Source: an uncultured Planctomycetaceae bacterium
GTDB lineage: Bacteria > Planctomycetota > Planctomycetia > Pirellulales > Lacipirellulaceae
Direction of reading: 5' to 3'
Assembly (NCBI GenBank): GCA_937860165.1
Contig: CALMBE010000018.1
Location: forward strand, 1 to 8,566
DNA length: 8,566 bases
The notes under the pieces are model-generated. The model saw nothing but the letters and a program-made list of their open reading frames with translations. It ran no database searches and was not told where the DNA came from. Each line of letters opens with the position of its first letter. Position 1 is the first letter of the stretch. Shown here piece by piece: positions 1 through 5,901 of the stretch. Both the position numbers and the translations under genes were made by a program.

Positions 1-8
1 CACGCGGT

Positions 9-40
9 CCGGGAATTCCCGGAAGCAGGCTTGCTTCCGG
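9..40. repeat. Overlapping palindromes downstream of the acyltransferase gene
   Basis: Positions 9-22 are a perfect 14-base palindrome (CCGGGAATTCCCGG). It overlaps a second perfect inverted repeat, CCGGAAGC at 19-26 and GCTTCCGG at 33-40, with a 6-base loop. The two share bases 19-22, so they are mutually exclusive folds in RNA. They lie about 30 bases past the stop of the minus-strand acyltransferase gene and could end or protect its transcript. No T-run follows on the minus strand, so this is not a textbook intrinsic terminator. It may instead belong to a repeat extending beyond the left edge. Confidence 0.55.
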
Positions 41-71
41 CTGGGGTCGAGTTTAACTTTCCGACTACGGA

Positions 72-1283
72 TTAAATCTTCGGCGATTCCGCCGAGAGCT
101 TAGTGAGCATCTCGGTGAGCTGCGTGCGGATGCCGAGCATGATGGGGTCTTCGCTCTGGCTGCGGTCACGGTGGCTGGCGACGGGGATCGCGCGGCCCAC
201 TTGCACCACCGCGTGCAACGGACCGTGAATTCTGACGCGATCGGTAAAATCTTCTTCAAACCGCTCGACTGTTTCGAGAATGTGCTCGGGAATGTTTTTC
301 TCCGAATTACGGACGTAGTTACGGGGATAGTGCGACATCTGCTGCACGTAATAGCACGACGCGAGTTGCTTCCAACGCCGGCGGCGTTCTTCGGGCGAGA
401 TATTGTTGGTAACCATGCCGGGCAAGATCGCCGAGCGAAGGGCCTTCACGCGGGCCACCACGCCGTCGCCCCGTTCCTTGATTTGCCATTCTTTCTCCAG
501 CTTGACGAGCACATCTTCCATGAGCGAATCGACCCGTTCGTAAAAATCCCCGGTGCGGGCAAAGCCGAAGTATTCGATTTCCTTGAGCGACAGGAGTGCC
601 TGGCCGATCTGTTGCAGGCGGCGCGTGAGTGGCCGGTCTTCTTGCGAATACCAGGAGAAATGCGATTCGATTTCTTCGAGCACCGGTGCCACTGATTTCA
701 GCAGGTCCCCTTTGAAGAAATAACGGATCGCCACGGGATGCACGACGATGCCCCCCGGGGTGCCCAGCTTCTCGCGGCGTTTGGCAGCCGTGCGGGCGAT
801 GAACGACGGGCCGTCCATCATGGGCATCAACACATCGTTGTGCCGCGAGATGGCTCCTTCGGCAAAAACCACCAACGGTCGTTGGCCGTCGATGAGAATG
901 TCGACGGCCGTGTCGATGGCTTTGCGGTCGACCCCTTCCCGGTAAACGCTGAAGGCCCCCATCCGGCGGAGGATAAACCGTTTGAAAGGCTCTTCCATAA
1001 ACAGGTGCCATGAAGCCATTGCGTGCACTTCACGTTTGACGATCCGCGAGACATAGCCGAGAGTGAGCGGGTCGGAGAGTCGGCAATGATTGGGAGCGAT
1101 CAACACGCCGTGGCCCGCGTCGATCGATTCTTGCAGGTAATGCACATCGCGGGGTTCGACGCTACAAACGCCGAACTGTGTGCGAAGATACCTTCTCAAG
1201 TAGAACTGCAGCACCCAGGGCCAAAACTTGCCATAGACCGGCGGCACGAACTTGTAGGGCTTGTCGATGATGACGTTTTGCAT
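72..1283 (-). CDS. PlsC-family phospholipid/glycerol acyltransferase, long form (403 aa)
   Basis: This protein probably transfers a fatty acyl group from acyl-CoA or acyl-ACP to a glycerol-phosphate-type acceptor at the cytoplasmic membrane. The acyltransferase motifs appear in order: NHCRLSD, giving the catalytic H66-x4-D71 pair; GAFSVYREG at 109-117; FAEG at 140-143, matching the acceptor-binding F-x-E-G block; and VHPVAIRY near 181-188. The fold seems to end near residue 210. The remaining 190 or so residues are charged and helical-looking and match no domain I recognise, so the protein is much longer than a typical PlsC of about 240 aa. The ATG at 1283 has no clear Shine-Dalgarno site. 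The gene is divergent from xerD across 162 bases. The superfamily is secure, but the exact acceptor (lysophosphatidate or another lipid) is not determined. Confidence 0.86.
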   Translation of the reverse strand: MQNVIIDKPYKFVPPVYGKFWPWVLQFYLRRYLRTQFGVCSVEPRDVHYLQESIDAGHGVLIAPNHCRLSDPLTLGYVSRIVKREVHAMASWHLFMEEPFKRFILRRMGAFSVYREGVDRKAIDTAVDILIDGQRPLVVFAEGAISRHNDVLMPMMDGPSFIARTAAKRREKLGTPGGIVVHPVAIRYFFKGDLLKSVAPVLEEIESHFSWYSQEDRPLTRRLQQIGQALLSLKEIEYFGFARTGDFYERVDSLMEDVLVKLEKEWQIKERGDGVVARVKALRSAILPGMVTNNISPEERRRRWKQLASCYYVQQMSHYPRNYVRNSEKNIPEHILETVERFEEDFTDRVRIHGPLHAVVQVGRAIPVASHRDRSQSEDPIMLGIRTQLTEMLTKLSAESPKI

Positions 1284-1445
1284 GAATGTCGAAGAACCAT
1301 GAGAGTGCTAACCGGGACAATGCGGACAGTTTGTCCCATCCACAAAGTTTAGCATTTCTAGGGCGCGCGGTTTTGCCTGATTTTCCGCCAGAATACCGTA
1401 GTTTCGTGATTCGGTTCCAGATCAACCGGCACTTGAATCCCCGGT
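1284..1445. other. Divergent intergenic region between acyltransferase gene and xerD
   Basis: These 162 bases must hold the promoters of both the leftward acyltransferase gene and the rightward xerD if each is transcribed separately. I found no convincing -35/-10 pair, operator palindrome or terminator. The long plus-strand reading frame that enters here continues through xerD in another frame and looks like a shadow. Confidence 0.4.
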
Positions 1446-2423
1446 ATGCGGCGTGGTCCTGTCGAATGGTCGATAAGCTCAAAGATGAAAGCCCAACGCA
1501 AAATCTTGAAGCCCCGCCGCGAGGTGCAGGACCGCCAAGCCACCCAGTGGCAATCGGATTTCACCGACTATCTCCGCACCGAGTGCCACCTGGCTGCCAA
1601 CACCGTGGAAGCCTATCGACGGGACTTGGCCCGCTTTTTTTTGTGGCTGGGAAGTCGAAGAATCCAAGGCCTGGCCGTGAGCCAGTTGGCAGGATACCCG
1701 GCCTGGCTAGCCGAGAAGTCGCTCGCCCCCAAGAGTGTCGTGCGGCATGTGGCCTCGCTGAAAGTCTTCTTTCGATACATGCAGCTCGAAGGGGCCCTGG
1801 TCGACAATCAGGCCGACCTCCTAGGCTCGCAAAAGCTGTGGCAAAAAGTACCGCAAGTGCTTTCGGTTTCGCAGGTCGAAGCGTTGCTCACCGCCCCGCA
1901 GAAATCCGATCCCTGGTGGCTGCGAGACCGCGCGATTCTGGAACTGCTGTATGCCACGGGTTGTCGGGTGTCGGAGTTGGTGTCACTCGCGATGCGCGAC
2001 CTTCACTTGGGCGACCGCTACGCGATTTGTCATGGCAAGGGAGACAAGCAGCGAATCGTGCCGCTCGGGCGGCGGGCAATCCAAGCCGTCGAAAGTTATT
2101 TGGAGAAGGAACGCCCCCGCTTGGCAGTCCGGCGCGCACCCGCTAGTTCAGCGGTGATACTTTCCCCTCGTGGGACTGGTCTCCGCCGCGAGCGGGTTTG
2201 GGAGCTGATCAAAAAGTATGCAGTCCGCGCCAAGATTTCGCAGGAGATTAGCCCCCACTCGCTGCGGCACAGTTTCGCCACCCACCTCTTGGCCGGAGGT
2301 GCCGACCTGCGGCAAGTGCAAGAGTTGCTCGGCCACGCGAGCATCGCCACGACGCAAATCTACACCCACGTCGATCACTCCCGACTCGAAAAAGTCCACA
2401 ATCAGTTTCACCCCCGGGCGTGA
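1446..2423 (+). CDS. xerD: Tyrosine recombinase XerD
   Basis: This is a site-specific tyrosine recombinase of the Xer type, which resolves chromosome dimers at dif together with a partner XerC and FtsK. The N-terminal SAM-like core-binding domain covers about residues 35-125 and includes the Xer-like stretch LAANTVEAYRRDLARF. The catalytic domain covers about 140-315. All six catalytic residues are present with XerD spacing: R174, K198 (in HGKGDKQR), H271 and R274 (in PHSLRHSFATHLL), H297 (in LGHASIATT) and nucleophile Y306 (in QIYTHV). The ending HNQFHPRA closely resembles the XerD C-terminus. The ATG at 1446 gives 325 aa. The in-frame ATG at 1485 gives 312 aa, nearer the usual 300, and neither has a clear ribosome site. 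The gene stands alone and converges on the hydrolase gene. Assignment as XerD rather than XerC rests on the C-terminal match, and no phage or integron context is seen. Confidence 0.93.
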   Translation: MRRGPVEWSISSKMKAQRKILKPRREVQDRQATQWQSDFTDYLRTECHLAANTVEAYRRDLARFFLWLGSRRIQGLAVSQLAGYPAWLAEKSLAPKSVVRHVASLKVFFRYMQLEGALVDNQADLLGSQKLWQKVPQVLSVSQVEALLTAPQKSDPWWLRDRAILELLYATGCRVSELVSLAMRDLHLGDRYAICHGKGDKQRIVPLGRRAIQAVESYLEKERPRLAVRRAPASSAVILSPRGTGLRRERVWELIKKYAVRAKISQEISPHSLRHSFATHLLAGGADLRQVQELLGHASIATTQIYTHVDHSRLEKVHNQFHPRA

Positions 2424-2430
2424 AGGGAGG

Positions 2431-2458
2431 TGGCTAGTGGCTAGTGGCTAGTGGCTAG
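2431..2458. repeat. Tandem heptamer repeat, 4 x TGGCTAG
   Basis: Four exact, uninterrupted copies of the 7-base unit TGGCTAG occupy 2431-2437, 2438-2444, 2445-2451 and 2452-2458. They fill nearly all of the 31-base gap between the xerD stop (2423) and the stop of the opposing hydrolase gene (TAG, complement of 2455-2457). The last unit supplies that stop codon. On the hydrolase strand the stop falls in the first unit met, so a change in copy number would lengthen only the spacer and leave both proteins intact. Such arrays are prone to slippage, so copy number may vary between strains. Confidence 0.9.
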
Positions 2459-3450
2459 CCGCGACTCGACGAGGCGCAGGGGCGACGTCCCCAAAAAACA
2501 AATCTCGCGAGAATTTCCGCGGCGTGCCATTTGAACATCGTGACGTGCCCCGCGTGCGGGTCGATTCGCAATTCACTCCCGGCGATGTGGCGATGAAAAT
2601 AGCGGCCCATCGAGGGAGTGGCAATCGGGTCGCAGCCACCTTGCCAGATCGACACATTCACCCCTTGAATCGCACCCAACGAAAAACACCAGGGGGAACC
2701 CAGGAGATGGATGTCGGTCACGGCTCCGTGTGGTCCGCAGTGGGTGGCTGCTGCGAGATTTGCGATCAAGTTGCGATGGTGACGGGGGTTGCACAGAACT
2801 AACTGCCGATCGGCGGCGGTCCAGGAGCTCGTGGCCTTGGTGATTACCTTCTCCGGCTTGCGATCAAGCCGACGGCTGATCAATCCAAGGGCCAGATTGC
2901 CCAGACGCTGGTGCCTGGCAATGAGTGCGATCTTTTTATCCTCGCTGCCTGGGCAAACTCCAGGGGCATCTGGCGGGGTGTGGCCCGACACGATGGCCAC
3001 ATGAGTCAATCGCTCTGGAATCCGCAGTGCGCAGGCCGCTGCATACGGAGCCCCACCCGAAAGGGCCAGGATGCCAAAGGGCGAACCGCAGCCACCCAAG
3101 GTGTCGGCAAGCTCGACGGCATCGCACGGCCAATCGAGAATCCGTCGACAGGCGTCATACGTGGAACACCCCATCCCCGGTCGGTCGATTGAAACCAAGC
3201 GGACCCCAGCACAGCAGGCATCGTCTTCGATCAGCCCCGCCTCAAACCGGGAACCAGGCGTGCCATGAAAATACAGCACCAAGGGGCCTGCCGGGTTGCC
3301 ATACTCGCGGTAGCTCAGCACTCGGCCACCTTTGAGCCGCACCAGTCGATCACGGCAGGTGTGGGTAGAACGTCCCATCGCGGGCGACGTTGGCCAAGCC
3401 GCCGAGAAAAAAGCCGCACCGGCAACCAGGGCTCCGCGTCGAGAAATCAT
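2455..3450 (-). CDS. Exported alpha/beta-fold hydrolase with Tat-like leader (331 aa)
   Basis: This is a serine hydrolase of the alpha/beta-fold superfamily, probably an esterase or lipase-like enzyme. Its substrate is not readable from the sequence. The N-terminus has a twin arginine (SRRGALVAG, residues 3-11), then a hydrophobic alanine-rich stretch to about residue 25, suggesting Tat export. The mature part shows the oxyanion motif HGTPGS (62-67), the IDRPGMG strand-turn (88-94), and nucleophile S131 in ALSGGAPYA. The acid is probably D274 (GGCDPIATP) and the base H302 (PHAGH). The nucleophile elbow is A-x-S-x-G rather than the common G-x-S-x-G, a tolerated variant. Other members with HGTPGSR and SGGAPYA are usually cytoplasmic, so the leader is a notable addition. 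The basic, serine-rich last 15 residues look unconserved, and the stop codon lies in the heptamer array. The ATG at 3450 is preceded by a weak GGA. Confidence 0.85.
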   Translation of the reverse strand: MISRRGALVAGAAFFSAAWPTSPAMGRSTHTCRDRLVRLKGGRVLSYREYGNPAGPLVLYFHGTPGSRFEAGLIEDDACCAGVRLVSIDRPGMGCSTYDACRRILDWPCDAVELADTLGGCGSPFGILALSGGAPYAAACALRIPERLTHVAIVSGHTPPDAPGVCPGSEDKKIALIARHQRLGNLALGLISRRLDRKPEKVITKATSSWTAADRQLVLCNPRHHRNLIANLAAATHCGPHGAVTDIHLLGSPWCFSLGAIQGVNVSIWQGGCDPIATPSMGRYFHRHIAGSELRIDPHAGHVTMFKWHAAEILARFVFWGRRPCASSSRG

Positions 3451-3595
3451 CGCATTTCCAGAGAGGGGATGGGGACTCTCTGATTATCGACGCTCTGGGG
3501 TGCTTATGTGAATGAAGCTTTTTGGTATTGAATACGACGGCGCTCAGTCGATGATTCGTTAAGTCGAATCCAAAGATGAGCTTTAGGATAGATCT
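3451..3595. other. Intergenic region with small hairpin (3553-3570)
   Basis: This gap lies between the DUF2283 gene and the hydrolase gene, both on the minus strand. It contains one perfect 6-bp inverted repeat, GATTCG at 3553-3558 and CGAATC at 3565-3570, with a 6-base loop. It could end the PEP-CTERM/DUF2283 transcript, but no T-run follows on either strand. No partner toxin or antitoxin gene for the DUF2283 protein is present here. Confidence 0.4.
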
Positions 3596-3796
3596 CTAGA
3601 CTTGCTCTAAGACAAGTTGATTGAGATCGATGTCCGGGCGCTCTTTGCGGACGTGGAGGATTTCGATGCCGATCACACGATCCTGTGCATCGTAATCTAC
3701 AACGAGACCGGGGCGGACTTCTTCAGAATCAGCGACTTCAGCGTCACATAATTTGACGTAAGCCGCGTCGGTCTGAGAATCATAAGCGAGTTTCAT
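3596..3796 (-). CDS. DUF2283 domain protein (66 aa)
   Basis: This small single-domain protein matches the DUF2283 family. It opens with MKLAYDSQTDAAYVKL, has the acidic turn EVRPGLVVDYDAQDRVIGIEI (about residues 26-46), and ends in a short tail. The family is small and mostly beta, without an established molecular function. Members often sit beside small toxin-like genes, but no such neighbour is seen here. The ATG at 3796 follows the TAA of the PEP-CTERM gene by only 3 bases, and an AAAGG Shine-Dalgarno sequence lies inside the last codons of that gene, 6 bases before the ATG. Translation is therefore probably coupled to the upstream gene. Family assignment is confident; the role is unknown. 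Confidence 0.85.
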   Translation of the reverse strand: MKLAYDSQTDAAYVKLCDAEVADSEEVRPGLVVDYDAQDRVIGIEILHVRKERPDIDLNQLVLEQV

Positions 3797-3799
3797 AGC

Positions 3800-5569
3800 T
3801 TACCTTTCATGCGTAGCAGGCCGTCGCGTAAACCAGAGTTTAGCAAATAATACTCCTAGCAATCCCAGGGTATGCGGCTCGGGCACGGCGGTAGTGGCCG
3901 GGGTCGAGGACGACACGGCTCCCACGCCGTTGCCGTACTTGGCTTGCCAGGTTGCCAAGTCGCCGACCTCAGGATCGCGTTGCCAAACGAGCAAGTCCCG
4001 CCCATCGACATCGCCATCTTCATCGAAGTCGCCGGTCGCGGAAGGCTCGGGATTGTAACGAAAGAGTCCCATCGCGCCGCTGGTGAATGTGGCATTGAAG
4101 AAGAATTGACCCTGGCTGTTGAGCCGACCGGGGAGCGCATCGGGGAAGGTTGTCGGAGCGGAGGCGGAAAGTGCAATGTCGGTGATCGTTTGACCCGCGA
4201 GTTGCATTCCTGATCGCAACAGGAGTTGGGACTGTCCCACCGCAGGCAGCAACCAGAGACCAAGGTTGTCACTGGCGGTGACTCCGCCGGGGCCTACTTC
4301 TAGAGAAGCGAGAACCAATACGTCGCCAGTGGGGCCCACCGAATAATGGAGGACGTCAGCGAAGTTTGCACTAGCGATTCCAGGAACCCCCGCAGAGCCT
4401 TGGCGTAAAAGCAAGCGATCGGGTGCCGTGCCACCCAGTGCCCAGAGTCCCTGGCTATTGGTGGAAGTGACCCCCGCGGAACCTACGGTTAAGTTTGCCA
4501 GGGTGACCAACTGTCCCGAGTCGCTCAAGAGTAGGGAACCGAAATTCGCAAAGCTGGCGCCGGCCACATCGGGTACATTCAACTCGCTGGTGATTGCCTT
4601 CAAGCTCGCGGTGCCGAGTGTCGATTTCCACAATCCGGACGCACCCGTGCTGAGTGTGGCGTGAAAAGCCACCGCGCCCGAATTGCTGATGAGAGGGGCA
4701 TCTAAAGTTTGAAAGCTCGCGCCCACGACTCCCGGCACTCCCCCCACACCGGTGCGGGCCAGCAGCGTGCCCGAGGTGCCGTCGTACTGCCAGATTCCAG
4801 TACGGTTGGCGGTGGTTACTCCGGAAACTGTTTTGAGAATTGCCTTCACGGCAACTTGATCGAGATTATTAGTGACTGGAGCAGCGAACGATTCGAATAC
4901 AGCCGCGGGAATACCAGGGACGGTCGAAACGGTTTCTTGCACTAGGAGCGAGGAACCACCACTCTGAAACTTCCAGACTCCGAAATTATTGGTTGAGTTA
5001 ATTCCTGCCCCCGAGACCATGCCCTCCAAAACCAAGTCCCCAGAGGTGCTGCTGCGGAGTGGAGTGGGGATGGAATCAAAACTGGCCCCGACAAGATCGG
5101 GGACCTGTCCGCTGCCAGTTCGGGCCAGCAGCACATTTCCCCCGGAGGAGAATTTCCAAACGCCTTGATTGTTGAAACTGGTAACCCCACCTACTCCCAC
5201 GGTTAAGGGAGCCCGCAGCAGCGCATTCCCAGAGTCATCGAGCGCGACCTCCAGAAAAGATGCGAACTCGGCACCAGACACACCAGGCACGGGCCCACTG
5301 GATTCGCGGGCGAGCAGTTCCAGGGAAGTGCCTGTGAGTTTGAAAATTGTGGTATCGTTGGCGAAGGTTACTCCCCCCACGCCCGGCTGCAAGTCCGCCG
5401 AGAAGACGGCGTCACCCGAGGCATTGATGTCGGCCCATTCGAAGGTGAAAAACTTCGCCCCAGGAAGTGCCATCACGTTGTCGCCCGAGATGAAAAGCGT
5501 CTCGACTGCTCCTCGTGTCGGAGTCAGCAGCACGATATTCGCGATGATAAATAGTGCCCAGCGATTCAA
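3800..5569 (-). CDS. Secreted tandem-repeat protein with dockerin-like loop and PEP-CTERM anchor (589 aa)
   Basis: This is probably an extracellular structural or surface protein. Residues 1-20 form a signal peptide (MNRWALFIIANIVLLTPTRG). The body holds about seven repeats of 60-63 residues, with VP[GD]-type starts at 94, 156, 217, 278, 332 and 395 and diverged copies at both ends. A typical unit runs VPGxxGASF, then xxSGxxxxxAxL, GVTxxNxxGLW and LLxRxG. It resembles the NxxG-type tandem repeats of planctomycete PEP-CTERM proteins, and a beta-propeller-like fold is my inference. The unit from 278 to 331 is about 8 residues short, having lost the GVTxxNxx segment. Residues 514-525 carry aspartates spaced like a dockerin or EF-hand calcium loop (D514, D516, D518, D520, D525). 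The C-terminus has VPEP (562-565), a hydrophobic stretch and a basic end, the signal read by the exosortase/PEP-CTERM pathway. The start is a TTG chosen by its GGAG site. The gene is coupled to the DUF2283 gene. Confidence 0.88.
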   Translation of the reverse strand: MNRWALFIIANIVLLTPTRGAVETLFISGDNVMALPGAKFFTFEWADINASGDAVFSADLQPGVGGVTFANDTTIFKLTGTSLELLARESSGPVPGVSGAEFASFLEVALDDSGNALLRAPLTVGVGGVTSFNNQGVWKFSSGGNVLLARTGSGQVPDLVGASFDSIPTPLRSSTSGDLVLEGMVSGAGINSTNNFGVWKFQSGGSSLLVQETVSTVPGIPAAVFESFAAPVTNNLDQVAVKAILKTVSGVTTANRTGIWQYDGTSGTLLARTGVGGVPGVVGASFQTLDAPLISNSGAVAFHATLSTGASGLWKSTLGTASLKAITSELNVPDVAGASFANFGSLLLSDSGQLVTLANLTVGSAGVTSTNSQGLWALGGTAPDRLLLRQGSAGVPGIASANFADVLHYSVGPTGDVLVLASLEVGPGGVTASDNLGLWLLPAVGQSQLLLRSGMQLAGQTITDIALSASAPTTFPDALPGRLNSQGQFFFNATFTSGAMGLFRYNPEPSATGDFDEDGDVDGRDLLVWQRDPEVGDLATWQAKYGNGVGAVSSSTPATTAVPEPHTLGLLGVLFAKLWFTRRPATHER

Positions 5570-5580
5570 AACGATGCTCC
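5570..5580 (-). promoter_or_regulatory. Shine-Dalgarno site fixing a TTG start
   Basis: On the minus strand GGAG (5580-5577) sits 7 bases before a TTG at 5569-5567, which opens directly into the signal peptide. The codons just upstream in frame (GTT, ATC, AGC, TGG) cannot start translation. This supports TTG as the genuine start of the PEP-CTERM protein. Confidence 0.65.
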
Positions 5581-5728
5581 AGGAGGATTCGACAAGCGGC
5601 GCAGCTTACCAGGATCAAGCCGAGTCTCTAATCTAGCCTCTGGCTTCCACCGATGCAAAACATTTCTCTCATATTTGGAGAAGGATCAAAAAAACGAGAA
5701 TTTGTTTGCGTCCACTGGTGACAGCTGA

Positions 5729-5853
5729 CTAGAGCCGGTTTCAAAACCGTCATTCCCGCGCAGGCGGGAATCTAGTAATTCTGCTATGACCGAGTCGCCC
5801 TGGATCCCCGCCTGCGCGGGGATGACGCGGAACAGTTTTGAAACTGGTTCTAG
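5729..5853. repeat. Inverted pair of REP/dRS3-like palindromic elements (MITE-like)
   Basis: The gap between the cardiolipin synthase and PEP-CTERM genes contains two copies of one element facing each other. The left copy reads inward from CTAGAGCCGGTTTCAAAACC to a hairpin with stem ATTCCCGC (5752-5759), loop GCAG and stem GCGGGAAT (5764-5771). The right copy, on the opposite strand, reads CTAGAACCAGTTTCAAAACTG inward to stem ATCCCCGC (5804-5811), loop CTGC and stem GCGGGGAT (5816-5823). The copies differ by a few substitutions and a short insertion. Both outer ends are CTAG. The core resembles the Neisseria dRS3-type ATTCCCGCGCAGGCGGGAAT repeat and similar REP sequences elsewhere. The rest of the 319-base gap shows no gene. 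A weak promoter-like pair (TTGCAT, 17 bases, TAGATT) near 5626-5660 precedes the PEP-CTERM gene. Confidence 0.8.
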
Positions 5854-5863
5854 AGTTCTCTAG
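5850..5863. repeat. Short perfect inverted repeat beside the REP pair
   Basis: CTAGAG (5850-5855) and CTCTAG (5858-5863) form a perfect 6-bp inverted repeat with a 2-base centre. It overlaps the outer CTAG of the right-hand REP-like copy, so it may be the element's end or its target site. It also lies just past the cardiolipin synthase stop. Confidence 0.45.
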
Positions 5864-5883
5864 CTTCTGAACTTGCCGTATTG

Positions 5884-5901
5884 CCCCTTTACAACAAGGG
5901 G
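5884..5901 (-). other. Hairpin overlapping the cardiolipin synthase stop codon
   Basis: CCCCTT (5884-5889) and AAGGGG (5896-5901) form a perfect 6-bp stem with a 6-base loop that spans the stop codon of the minus-strand cardiolipin synthase gene. No T-run follows, so it is at best a weak transcript-end or stability element. Confidence 0.35.

Noticed and set aside
171..695. 174-codon plus-strand open frame opposite the acyltransferase gene
   Set aside because: It is antisense to a clear PlsC-family gene and has no recognisable motif.
1286..2146. 286-codon plus-strand open frame overlapping xerD
   Set aside because: It lies in another frame of a complete xerD with all catalytic residues. Its sequence is rich in Arg, Pro, Gly and Ala and resembles no family, as expected for a shadow frame in G+C-rich DNA.
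2479..2492. GGGGCGACGTCCCC inverted repeat followed by six A residues, considered as a terminator
   Set aside because: It lies inside the hydrolase coding region. On the plus strand an A-run rather than a T-run follows, and on the minus strand the T-run precedes the stem, so neither direction gives an intrinsic terminator.
3512..3562. 16-codon plus-strand frame starting MKLFGIEYDG
   Set aside because: It is very short, has no clear ribosome site and lies in an A+T-richer gap where such frames arise by chance.
5169..5636. 155-codon plus-strand open frame opposite the PEP-CTERM gene
   Set aside because: It is low-complexity Ser/Pro/Lys sequence that mirrors the repeats of the PEP-CTERM protein on the other strand.
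5729..5853. Inverted palindromes considered as a CRISPR array or phage attachment site
   Set aside because: There are only two copies, in opposite orientation, with no regular direct repeats and spacers. Nearby xerD is a housekeeping-type recombinase 3.3 kb away, not an adjacent integrase.
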